Shown here: piece after piece, positions 1 to 5,812 of the stretch
How the letters are laid out: each line of letters opens with the position of its first letter
Position numbering within the stretch: position 1 is the stretch's first letter
Source of the DNA: Bacillota bacterium
GTDB taxonomy: Bacteria; Bacillota; Bacilli; Lactobacillales; Streptococcaceae
NCBI GenBank assembly: GCA_021781855.1
Contig: JAJXWC010000085.1
Location: forward strand, 1 to 9,207
DNA length: 9,207 nt
Direction of reading: 5' to 3'
Notes under the pieces: model-generated
Databases searched by the model: none
The model's input: only the letters and a program-made list of their open reading frames with translations
Told to the model about the DNA's origin: nothing
Position numbers and translations under genes: made by a program

Positions 1-565
1 GCTCAAAGCTTTCTTGATAGCTCTCATTATGAATTTCAGCTGTCCGCAGAAGTTTGTGATGTTCTAAGGTCAGAAGTTCTGTATTAAAATTTGCATACCG
101 TCCATAAGGAACATTAAATTCTCCATTGCTATTATATCTAATCATTCCTGAATAAGCTGTTTTATTAATAAAATAATATAACGTCGCATATTCATACTTA
201 CTGGGAATTTTCCCGTTAAACATATTCCGAATTTCATAATATAATGCATCATTAGGGTCTTCAACGCGTTCGTCGGGTCTAAGCATTTTATTTTCCAAGA
301 AAACTTGTCTATTTTTTTCATATGTATGTTGCAACAGTTTTAACTCATCTTTTATCATCATAAACTTGTCTGATGCCACACCTCTATAAAACTGAATTAA
401 AGATTTATTGATATCTCCAATATATGCTTTTTCGGGTTCAAGGGAAAAATAAGTTGCCCCTCCACCAAAAAAAGGTTCAAAATATCTATCAAATTTGTGA
501 ATCAAACTTGTATATTGTGGAACTTCTTTAGACTTACCCCCACGATATTTAATAGCTGGTTTCAT
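1..565 (-). CDS. D12-class DNA adenine (N6) methyltransferase, 3' end outside window
   Basis: Seen: an open frame of 188 codons runs from an ATG at 565 off the left edge; the C-terminal part is missing. The product starts MKPAIKYRGGKSKEV and has FEPFFGGGATYF at about residues 30-41, the glycine-rich SAM-binding motif I of the D12 (Dam-like) family. The acidic loop GDIN follows, then a helical, target-recognition-like stretch containing NFNTELLTLEH. The catalytic DPPY motif should lie just past the window edge. Family knowledge: these enzymes methylate adenine N6 in short sites, either as solitary methylases or as partners of a restriction enzyme. GGAGG lies about 10 nt before the ATG. The ATG overlaps the Fic stop codon as ATGA, so translation is probably coupled to the upstream frame. 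Any cognate endonuclease could be the GIY-YIG protein upstream or a gene beyond the edge. The family call is firm; the specificity is unknown. Confidence 0.9.
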   Translation of the reverse strand, partial: MKPAIKYRGGKSKEVPQYTSLIHKFDRYFEPFFGGGATYFSLEPEKAYIGDINKSLIQFYRGVASDKFMMIKDELKLLQHTYEKNRQVFLENKMLRPDERVEDPNDALYYEIRNMFNGKIPSKYEYATLYYFINKTAYSGMIRYNSNGEFNVPYGRYANFNTELLTLEHHKLLRTAEIHNESYQESFE

Positions 566-1113
566 TTCTTCTTTTCCTCCAAAAAATTCTCAATCAACAA
601 CGTCATATTCTCCCGCTCATCAGGCTTAGATAGCGCCACCATGAGGACGATTGCAGCGAGAGTATTATTATTGATATTTCGCAATGCCTGATTTTTATAA
701 AGGAAATAGACAAACAAAGCTGCAGCAGAGCGCTTATTGCCGTCATAAAATGGATGGTCTTTCACAATAAAATACAGCAAGTTTGCAGCTTTCGCCTCCA
801 CAGAGGGATAATATTCTGTGTCACCAAATCCAGCATAAATCTGTTGCAAAATCCCAGCAAATTGTCCAGTGCGCTCTTTAGCGAACATTTCAGACTTTTT
901 GAAATCTGGTAAAGATTCCAAAAATGCGCGTGCTTCATCATATGTCAATGTCCAAATGTCCGTCGTCCCATCAATCACAGGCAACGCTTTACGGTCGTAA
1001 CTATCCAGAAGAAAGAGGGCTTCCGTATATTTTCCTATCAAGTTCGCCGTCCCCGATAGTTCAGGAATCTCGGAGCGTTCAAGAATTTTGAGTGCAAGAT
1101 TGAGGTCAGCCAA
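562..1113 (-). CDS. Fic/DOC-domain protein (C-terminal half of a split RhuM-Fic gene)
   Basis: Seen: the Fic core motif HPFYDGNKR, at residues 120-128 counted from the TTG at 1113, carries the catalytic His and the Asp-Gly-Asn-Lys-Arg anion-binding loop. It is preceded by ERTGQFAGILQQIY and EAKAANLLYFIV, which are typical of the Fic part of RhuM-Fic proteins. Family knowledge: Fic domains transfer AMP or another phosphate-containing group to target proteins; Doc phosphorylates EF-Tu. The TTG start is not convincing: it has only a weak AAAAGAAG before it, and the frame stays open upstream through SVNEKK to the amber codon that ends the RhuM frame. I infer that this is the C-terminal half of one gene. 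It may be unexpressed, restarted at TTG, or made by readthrough. It ends in ATGA shared with the methyltransferase start. Confidence 0.85.
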   Translation of the reverse strand: MADLNLALKILERSEIPELSGTANLIGKYTEALFLLDSYDRKALPVIDGTTDIWTLTYDEARAFLESLPDFKKSEMFAKERTGQFAGILQQIYAGFGDTEYYPSVEAKAANLLYFIVKDHPFYDGNKRSAAALFVYFLYKNQALRNINNNTLAAIVLMVALSKPDERENMTLLIENFLEEKKK

Positions 1114-1131
1114 CTTCTTTTCATTGACAGA

Positions 1132-1134
1132 CTA
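1132..1134 (-). other. In-frame amber codon separating RhuM and Fic halves
   Basis: On the minus strand the reading is CAA GGA TAG TCT GTC AAT GAA AAG, translating as QG-stop-SVNEK. Both flanking halves are in the same frame with no indel. In intact RhuM-Fic proteins this junction, as I remember the family, reads like QGYSVNEKRLA, so TAG would replace a TAT or TAC tyrosine codon by a single base change. Joined, codons 1473-562 would give 303 residues including the amber position (residue 114), close to the usual length of the fused protein. Confidence 0.85.
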
Positions 1135-1473
1135 TCCTTGTGTCAGATGAGCTTTTAGCACGGTATTCGCCCAACGGCGAAATGCAATCGCATTTTTGGA
1201 ATTAGTTCGATAACCAACAGAAAGGATGACATCTAAAGAATAATAACTCGTAGGGCGCGTGGTTGAGCTAATATGCGCTTTCCGCATATTAGTCTCTTTA
1301 TCTACTTCGCCATCCTTAAAAATATTGTTGATGTGACGTGAAACTCGAGACTGGTCAATGCCATAAATTTGTTCAATATCTTTTGAACTCGCCCAAATAT
1401 TCTCCGCATCATAATCTACACCAAGTTGAACTTCATGTCCACCCGCATCAAACTTTATAATTTCTTCACTCAT
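1132..1473 (-). CDS. RhuM-family protein, N-terminal domain (truncated by amber codon)
   Basis: Seen: 113 residues starting MSEEIIKFDAGG. The DNA-binding-like segment ASSKDIEQIYGIDQSRVSRH is followed by YYSLDVILSVGYRTNSKNAIAFRRWA, the hallmark RhuM stretch, and then VLKAHLTQG and a TAG. The ATG at 1473 is chosen because AGGAGGG sits 5-6 nt before it; the longer frame to a GTG at 1494 would put the ribosome site inside the gene. Family knowledge: RhuM was named from a Salmonella pathogenicity island. Its biochemical role is unclear, and in many Firmicutes it is fused to a Fic domain. Here the fused partner is the next frame downstream. The upstream GIY-YIG stop is 22 bp away, so the two are co-transcribed. 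As it stands this is a free N-terminal domain or half of a broken gene. Confidence 0.85.
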   Translation of the reverse strand: MSEEIIKFDAGGHEVQLGVDYDAENIWASSKDIEQIYGIDQSRVSRHINNIFKDGEVDKETNMRKAHISSTTRPTSYYSLDVILSVGYRTNSKNAIAFRRWANTVLKAHLTQG

Positions 1474-1495
1474 TTTGCTCCCTCCTTTCACCACT

Positions 1496-2326
1496 TCAAA
1501 AATTCTTCTTCACTTTCAACCCCAGCCACCCCGAAATCTTTTCAATCTCGTAACTGATAGAATTCACGCTTAATCCAACGTAGAGATGGATATTTTCCTC
1601 CAACTGAATGGTGCTTTTGTTTCCACGTTTTGTAACATTCGGCTTTGTCCCAAAAGGAAATTTGTAGGTTGCATGGTCGTCAACGATGTAGTCTTTCAGT
1701 TTTGTCCGATAGTGCTCTGTTGCCCACAGTTGCTTGATGAAGTCTGTGTAAACTCTCCTTGCCGCTTTGTTCTGGATGGTTTGATGGTCAAATGTGATGA
1801 AGTAGGTGCTGTCTGCGTTCGGGTCTTCTTGCTCTAGGGCGATTTCTGAGCTTTCCAGCAGGTCAATATTGGCAACTTCTTCCAATACTTCAAAGAAGGT
1901 GTCCCAGAGTTCCTCGGCTTGATAGGCTGAGAGACGGTCCACTTTTCCAGAATTTCCGATGGTTTTGTTTTCTGTTGGCACGCCGTTATCTTCAAAATAG
2001 GCAATGAATTTTGCTTCTAAAATGTCAGCTTGGGTGCGTGTTAGATTGCCGTCAATTCGACCAAAGAAAATGATTTTAGAAAACCATGCTTTTTCAGGAT
2101 TTTGATTGTGCTGGCTTAGGCGCTGATTGATGGTTTGTCCTGCGGCTTGCCCGATATATTTTTTATTTTCACCGAGTAAGAGATAAATTCCAGGATTGTT
2201 GGCATAAGAAAGGCTTTTCAGATAGGACAAATCGGTTTTATCCGCTGTTACAACAACAGCAGGTTCTTTTTCGTAAACGGAAATGTTGTCCTTGTCGCGA
2301 TTTCGTGTAATAAAAATGTTTCTCAT
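1496..2326 (-). CDS. GIY-YIG nuclease-domain protein
   Basis: Seen: 276 residues from the ATG at 2326. The GIY-YIG nuclease core is complete: GIYLLLGENKKYIGQ at residues 46-60, Arg69 in INQRLSQH, the metal-binding Glu104 in DILEAKFI, and Asn120 shortly after. It resembles the stand-alone GIY-YIG subgroup (CDD GIY-YIG_unchar_2, from memory). A C-terminal domain of about 100 residues (from ARRVYTDFIKQLW to the end) is unassigned; it could bind DNA or a partner. The ATG at 2326 is preferred to a longer TTG frame at 2371 because AAGGAG lies 12 nt before it and the product then starts MRNIFITRN. The gene begins about 40 nt behind the T-box terminator, so it should be under T-box control. The family includes homing, repair and restriction nucleases; the substrate is unknown. 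Restriction or anti-mobile-element activity is inference from its neighbours. Confidence 0.88.
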   Translation of the reverse strand: MRNIFITRNRDKDNISVYEKEPAVVVTADKTDLSYLKSLSYANNPGIYLLLGENKKYIGQAAGQTINQRLSQHNQNPEKAWFSKIIFFGRIDGNLTRTQADILEAKFIAYFEDNGVPTENKTIGNSGKVDRLSAYQAEELWDTFFEVLEEVANIDLLESSEIALEQEDPNADSTYFITFDHQTIQNKAARRVYTDFIKQLWATEHYRTKLKDYIVDDHATYKFPFGTKPNVTKRGNKSTIQLEENIHLYVGLSVNSISYEIEKISGWLGLKVKKNF

Positions 2327-2363
2327 TTTTTGTTTATTCTCCTTGAATTTTACATTTTTCTTT

Positions 2364-2416
2364 ACAAACAAAAATACCGCACAGAAACGCCTAAAAATAG
2401 GACGCTCACGCGCGGT
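2364..2416 (-). terminator. T-box leader terminator
   Basis: The minus-strand stem begins ACCGCGCG and ends TGTGCGGT, with an apical CCTA-TTTT-TAGG hairpin, and is followed by ATTTTTGTTTGT. The 5' arm shares its ACCGCG with the T-box core, so the terminator and antiterminator exclude each other, as expected for a functional leader. It lies about 40 nt before the GIY-YIG start codon. Confidence 0.88.
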
Positions 2417-2590
2417 ACCACCTAAATTCCCATCAAAATGTAATGACGGACACTCATTTTATTTGTCAGATTTGACTATTCTGTCAGGTCTGATTTTCAT
2501 GAAATGATGCAACCTTCACAAAGTTCGGCTAGCGTTTTGCACCTTCCAACGCCTCTCTCTAAGTCTTGCTTTGCTACTCCTCATCAAATT
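2364..2590 (-). promoter_or_regulatory. T-box riboswitch, predicted valine (GUU) specifier
   Basis: Seen on the minus strand: the T-box core AGGTGGTACCGCG (2423 to 2411). Stem I is closed by TGATG/CATCA (2586/2505), with GCAAAG pairing with CTTTGT. Loop-E elements are AGTA (2578-2575) and GAA (2517-2515); an AGAGAG motif and the apical GGAAGGTGCAAAAC follow. Stem III is CAGA..TGAC/GTCA..TCTG. Reading GAA-N-XYZ-R as in the glyQS leader, the specifier is GTT at 2513-2511, followed by G and the closing stem. Known mechanism: uncharged tRNA pairs with the specifier and with the T-box bulge, stabilises the antiterminator and lets transcription continue. T-boxes normally control tRNA synthetase or amino acid genes; here the first gene is a GIY-YIG nuclease. 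A GGT (Gly) register is less likely because it leaves no spacer base. Confidence 0.93.
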
Positions 2591-2721
2591 GATTTTCTTC
2601 GCAATATAATCCAAGCTTTGCTCTACCAGATACCCATGCTCACAGGCTAATATCGTCATCAGTTTGACCACCAAGCCTGAAATGATTTTTGGGTGAACTA
2701 GTACAAATAAATCTTTGCTTT

Positions 2722-2750
2722 ATTCTAGCAAAATTTGTCTGGAATTGCAA
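2722..2750 (-). promoter_or_regulatory. Promoter of the T-box leader
   Basis: -35 TTGCAA (2750-2745), a 17-bp spacer, then -10 TAGAAT (2727-2722) with the extended TG at 2730-2729 (TGCTAGAAT). The predicted start is near 2715. The -35 box begins 7 bp after the DUF1801 stop codon. About 125 nt of extra 5' leader separates the start from T-box stem I; it contains a CAGGCT/AGCCTG inverted repeat. Confidence 0.7.
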
Positions 2751-2756
2751 GGTATC

Positions 2757-3182
2757 TCAGCCTTTAAATCCCTCAAAATCACCTTTATCATGCATAAGTT
2801 CAACGCCGTGACGAATAAAGTTATGTTTCATGACAAATTGCAAAAGAGATTTAAATTTCTCATCGTCCATGTCATAAGGAACTTGCAAACTTCCTTTACC
2901 CGATTTTACGCCGTAACGAATAAAAGGAGCAAAATCTTCTTCCTCAAGTCCCTGTGTTCCATAGATGCCAAGCCAATCTTTGTTTGCCATAAGCAAAAAA
3001 AGTTGCTGAGTAGCTTTTGTTGCGAGCTTTGGATAAAATCCTGGCATAGCGTAACTCACACGCTCCTGGACATCTGGATAAAGTTCATGCACTAATGCGC
3101 GCGTGAACTGCATTCGCGCAAGCTTTTCTGGTGCAAGATTTTTATCTGTGAAATATTCGTCAAACGGTTTTGCTTTTTCCAT
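2757..3182 (-). CDS. DUF1801 (YdhG-like) protein
   Basis: Seen: 141 residues with the DUF1801 core VSYAMPGFYP at about residues 42-51, then QQLFLLMANKDWLGIY and, near the C-terminus, GKGSLQVPYDMDDEKF. These fit the small cytosolic domain first described in Bacillus YdhG and related to frataxin-like iron-binding proteins. The family function is not settled (iron chaperone or ligand binding). No signal peptide or membrane segment. The ATG at 3182 has only a weak AAAGAGAAAA before it. No promoter is obvious upstream, so transcription may come through the hairpin array from the amylase operon. There is no terminator of its own: read-through would enter the T-box leader and meet that terminator. 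Confidence 0.8.
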   Translation of the reverse strand: MEKAKPFDEYFTDKNLAPEKLARMQFTRALVHELYPDVQERVSYAMPGFYPKLATKATQQLFLLMANKDWLGIYGTQGLEEEDFAPFIRYGVKSGKGSLQVPYDMDDEKFKSLLQFVMKHNFIRHGVELMHDKGDFEGFKG

Positions 3183-3195
3183 TAGTTTTCTCTTT

Positions 3196-3380
3196 CTACG
3201 GCTCAGCTAACATCTGATGACAGGGTGACTTGTCTTTCAGATGCTCGCACGGCCTTCTACGGCTCAACAAGTACCTGACGGCAAAAAGCTTGCCTTTCAG
3301 GCACTCGCACGGCCTTCTACGGCTCAACAAGCGCCTGATGGCAAAAAACTTGCCTTTCAGGCACTCGCACGGCCTTCTAT
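3196..3380 (-). repeat. Tandem ~60-bp hairpin repeats (two near-identical, one diverged, one partial)
   Basis: Repeat units start near 3196, 3257 and 3317, with a partial copy ending near 3380 inside the amylase gene. Each unit has a spacer with CTACGGCTCA and GCTCGCACGG-type segments (plus strand) and one hairpin. Minus-strand outer arms are GTGCCTGA/TCAGGCGC (3364/3331), GTGCCTGA/TCAGGTAC (near 3304/3271) and GCATCTGA/TCAGATGT (near 3244/3210). Inner arms are GGCAA/TTGCC twice and GACA/TGTC once. The differences are compensatory (C-G to T-A, G-C to A-T) or G-U, so pairing is kept. No U-tract follows any stem, so these are not standard terminators. They could be mRNA 3'-end stabilisers or a REP-like element. 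Confidence 0.85.
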
Positions 3381-4841
3381 AGCCAATTCTCCTGCCAAAT
3401 TTTCGTCAACCCAAATCGAAACCGACCCATCATTGACTGGAAATTCAGCGCGTCCGTCGCTATCTAAAATAATTTTTTCCGAGACGTGCGCGAGTAGGTC
3501 AATATAAGTTTTACCTGCGTGCTCTGCGCCAATCGTCATGCGTTTCGTACCGCCGGCTGCATTGGTCAAAACAACGGCAAATCCAATGGCGCGATGGGCA
3601 AAATTACCCAAACCTGTCCACCCGACAATATCAGGATGGTCAAAATAATCTGATTCGCGCTCGATGGTCAGTTTTGCTCGTAAATGCAGCATTTTCTCCA
3701 AGCCCGAACCGACAGCCGCAACTTGATTAACCGGAATCCCGTACAAATCTCCCCAAAAGACAACTGGAGTTCCTGATTTTCTGAGTAAAATCAGACTATA
3801 AGCTTGCTCTTTGAACCACCCCTCAATCCAAGACTGAAGCGCTTGTCCCTCTTGTGTATCATGATTATCGACAAAAGTGACGGCATAGTCAGAGCGCACG
3901 GCGGTCAATGTATTTGCAAAAATCTGTCGCATATCAAATGCTCCATTGCTTGCTGAAGCATGATAAAGGTTAAAATGTAGCGGCACATCAAAAAGTTGAA
4001 TGACATTTCCTGAATTATCAAGATAACTGGTCAATTTTTCGAGATTATCCGACCAATATTCGCCAACGACAAAAGGCATTTCTTCGCGATTCATCTGAGC
4101 TTTACGAGCAAGTAGCCAGCTTTTGAAATAGTCAAAATCAATGTGCTTGACCGCATCAAGCCGAAAACCGTCAATTTGTGTTTCATTGACAAACCATTGC
4201 CCCCATTTCTCGAGTTGCTCTACGGTTTCGGGGACAGCCATATCAAGATTTGCCCCCATAAGATAATCGTAATTGCCATTTTCTGTATCCACTTCTGGTG
4301 CCCAACTTTGACCTGCGAATTCAAAGATTGCATGTGAATGGCTGCGCTCGTCATAATCAACACCTGAAAAATTTTTTGCTGTCCAGATGTAGTCATTGTA
4401 TTTTCCTGCGCGCCCTGGAAATGTGAATTTTGTCCAAACTTCAACTTGTTCTTCATCTGAAGAAGGATTGAGCCTATCAGAAAATGAAAAAGCTTTTGCT
4501 TCAACAATTTCTGTGCTATCTGCCCCGATAAAATGGTCAAAAACAATATCTGCATAAGCCTCAATCTCATATTCATGAAGCGTTTTGATGAGTGTCAAAT
4601 AGTCCGTTTTTGTCCCATATTTCGTCGGCACTGTTCCTTTCTGGTCAAATTCGCCGAGGTCGTAAAGGTCATAAGTGCCATAACCTACATCTTGCACACC
4701 AGATGCAGCTTTAGATGCTGGGGGCAACCAGACTCCCGTAATTCCCATTTTTTTGAGTGCGGGCACAAGTCTTGTTAAATGTTGCCAATGTTTGCTGTCG
4801 TTTGGCAAATACCATTCAAACGCCTGAAGAATTGTTTTCAT
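3357..4841 (-). CDS. Cytoplasmic alpha-amylase, GH13 subfamily 5 type
   Basis: Hydrolyses internal alpha-1,4-glucosidic bonds of glycogen, starch or maltodextrins; with no signal peptide it should act inside the cell. Seen in 494 residues: conserved region I DIVFDH (98-103), the nucleophile Asp229 in GFRLDAVKH, the acid/base Glu261 in GEYW, and the transition-state Asp328 in FVDNHD. The numbering nearly matches the Bacillus licheniformis enzyme. The start MKTILQAFEWYLP is the usual intracellular form. The fold normally ends near VSIWV (residue 478); here 16 extra residues follow, and the last seven (IEGRASA) are encoded by the tandem repeat that also supplies the stop. AGAGGTGAG lies just before the ATG and contains the stop of the preceding gene, so translation is probably coupled to the FusB-like gene. 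Confidence 0.95.
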   Translation of the reverse strand: MKTILQAFEWYLPNDSKHWQHLTRLVPALKKMGITGVWLPPASKAASGVQDVGYGTYDLYDLGEFDQKGTVPTKYGTKTDYLTLIKTLHEYEIEAYADIVFDHFIGADSTEIVEAKAFSFSDRLNPSSDEEQVEVWTKFTFPGRAGKYNDYIWTAKNFSGVDYDERSHSHAIFEFAGQSWAPEVDTENGNYDYLMGANLDMAVPETVEQLEKWGQWFVNETQIDGFRLDAVKHIDFDYFKSWLLARKAQMNREEMPFVVGEYWSDNLEKLTSYLDNSGNVIQLFDVPLHFNLYHASASNGAFDMRQIFANTLTAVRSDYAVTFVDNHDTQEGQALQSWIEGWFKEQAYSLILLRKSGTPVVFWGDLYGIPVNQVAAVGSGLEKMLHLRAKLTIERESDYFDHPDIVGWTGLGNFAHRAIGFAVVLTNAAGGTKRMTIGAEHAGKTYIDLLAHVSEKIILDSDGRAEFPVNDGSVSIWVDENLAGELAIEGRASA

Positions 4842-4845
4842 GAGC

Positions 4846-5463
4846 TCACCTCTGTTTGATAATGTTAAGAAAATTCTCTAATCCATCTGCTGACTGAATT
4901 TGCCGATTGCATTGGTCACTGTCAAGACAAATGTAAGTGCCGTTTTTGGTGTAAGTTCCATCTGAACCTGATTTAGTTGTTGCGAGAAATTGCGTGACAG
5001 TACTGGTCTTTTTACAAATAGCACAAATATTTTTAAACTGCCCAGAAATCGTACCATAATAGCCATCACCACTTGCGGTTAAAATATATTTTCGGTTGCT
5101 CGAAATTTCATTCCACGCAAAATAGCTGACTTCGCGCATATCCCAAAGACTAATCGCAGGAAGTTTCAGTTTTTTTACTTTTTTAAATGTTTTTCGAATC
5201 TGACTTTCAGTCATGAGCGAAAATGGCTCAACTAGCGGCTTTAAGGCTAACAAAGCAAGCTCTGTACGGTCCGCAGTCAAACTGCTGTCTTTAATTTTTC
5301 CAAGAAAGTCTTGTGCTTCTGGTACATTTGACAGTATAGTCAAAATCTCGTTTGCAGCAGTTGCGTAAACAGCCTCTTGTGTAGTTTTGTCATTAACCGA
5401 ATGATAAACGTTGACAAGATTAAAAGCAAGTGCTTTGATGCGATTGTATTCGTAGGGTTTCAT
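4846..5463 (-). CDS. FusB/FBP-like elongation factor G-binding protein
   Basis: Seen: 205 residues; an N-terminal helical domain, then a C-terminal treble-clef zinc finger with four cysteines, C147-x2-C150 and C179-x5-C185 (CAIC and CLDSDQC). The middle segment SLWDMREVSYFAWNEI, followed by KYILT, is typical of the family annotated FBP_C or FusB/FusC. Family knowledge: FusB-type proteins bind EF-G on the ribosome and free stalled complexes; some give fusidic acid resistance. The chromosomal homologues are often mislabelled fibronectin-binding, and resistance here is not shown. GGAG sits 6 nt before the ATG. A short peptide frame and a stable hairpin lie directly upstream. It is followed after 4 bp by the amylase, so the two are made from one mRNA. 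Confidence 0.8.
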   Translation of the reverse strand: MKPYEYNRIKALAFNLVNVYHSVNDKTTQEAVYATAANEILTILSNVPEAQDFLGKIKDSSLTADRTELALLALKPLVEPFSLMTESQIRKTFKKVKKLKLPAISLWDMREVSYFAWNEISSNRKYILTASGDGYYGTISGQFKNICAICKKTSTVTQFLATTKSGSDGTYTKNGTYICLDSDQCNRQIQSADGLENFLNIIKQR

Positions 5464-5480
5464 TTTTCTCCATTAACTAT

Positions 5481-5508
5481 CCGCTAAGGAGATTTTTTAC
5501 CTCAGCGG
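5481..5508 (-). promoter_or_regulatory. Hairpin before the FusB-like gene, possible attenuator
   Basis: Minus-strand arms CCGCTGAGG and CCTTAGCGG form 9 bp with one G-U pair around a 10-nt A-rich loop. On the plus strand the same pair would be an A-C mismatch, which favours a role in the minus-strand RNA. There is no U-tract, so it is not a terminator. The stop codon of the 21-codon frame lies in the 5' arm. A TCTCC (5492-5488) at the loop/3' arm could instead pair with the GGAGA (5471-5467) ribosome site of the FusB-like gene. Regulation is inference. Confidence 0.45.
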
Positions 5509-5567
5509 AAAAACGTTGTGAGAGCGCTTACTCGCACTTGTTTACTAAGCATCTTTGCGGTTTTCAT
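5502..5567 (-). CDS. Possible 21-residue leader peptide
   Basis: An ATG at 5567 preceded by AAAGGAATGGAAC opens a 21-codon frame: MKTAKMLSK at the start, LTTFFR at the end, then TGA. The peptide is basic (six Lys/Arg). It begins 13 bp after the DUF1912 stop and ends inside the hairpin located before the FusB-like gene. The placement resembles translation-attenuation leaders of ribosome-targeting resistance genes, but I know no matching family and it may be fortuitous. Evidence is limited to the start, ribosome site and position. Confidence 0.35.
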   Translation of the reverse strand: MKTAKMLSKQVRVSALTTFFR

Positions 5568-5580
5568 GTTCCATTCCTTT

Positions 5581-5808
5581 TCAATAATTTATTTTGTTCA
5601 AGTCAGGCATCTCATGAAAAGATTTACCATTTTTATAATTTTCAAATTTGCTTTGTAAAAATTGATAAGCATCAAGTCGACTTTCGTAGCGTAGTACAGC
5701 CTCTTGCTCATGTTCTTCTTCGGCAATTTTCTTTGCCATGCTCATGACTTTCACTTGTTGGTTGACCCAGTCTTCGAAATCATGTAAAAATTGTTGTTCG
5801 TAGTTCAT
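5581..5808 (-). CDS. DUF1912 family protein
   Basis: Seen: 75 residues, start MNYEQQFLHDFEDWV, middle LRYESRLDAYQFLQSKFENYKNG, end KINY. The RYES-LDAYQFL-KFENYKNGK-FH core is what I recall for DUF1912, a small protein family of Streptococcaceae with no known function. It is mostly helical, charged, cytosolic, without cysteines. The ATG at 5808 is chosen because AAAGGTGA lies 5 nt before it; a longer frame to 5832 would overlap the preceding gene. The stop of the MmcQ/YjbR gene falls in this ribosome site, so the two are likely coupled. Confidence 0.75.
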   Translation of the reverse strand: MNYEQQFLHDFEDWVNQQVKVMSMAKKIAEEEHEQEAVLRYESRLDAYQFLQSKFENYKNGKSFHEMPDLNKINY

Positions 5809-5812
5809 TTTG

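Noticed and set aside
1132..1494. Longer RhuM start at GTG 1494
   Set aside because: It would place the strong AGGAGGG inside the coding sequence; the ATG at 1473 has ideal spacing.
3331..3364. First repeat hairpin as the amylase terminator
   Set aside because: The T-run is in the loop and the sequence after the stem (GCGCTTGTTGAGCC) has no U-tract, so efficient intrinsic termination is unlikely.
3183..3380. CRISPR array
   Set aside because: The 60-bp units are nearly identical over their whole length; there are no unique spacers and no cas genes.
3241..3507. Plus-strand 88-codon frame with 20-residue repeats (LARPSTAQQ/PDGKKLAFQA)
   Set aside because: The repeats follow from the 60-bp DNA period being a multiple of three. 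The frame runs antisense through the amylase 3' end and has no ribosome site; the pairing changes support a structural role for the DNA/RNA.
4220..4576. 118-codon minus-strand frame inside the amylase gene
   Set aside because: Different frame within a gene whose catalytic motifs are all intact; no start signal.
5481..5508. Hairpin as an intrinsic terminator
   Set aside because: No U-tract follows the stem on the minus strand; the A/T run is in the loop.
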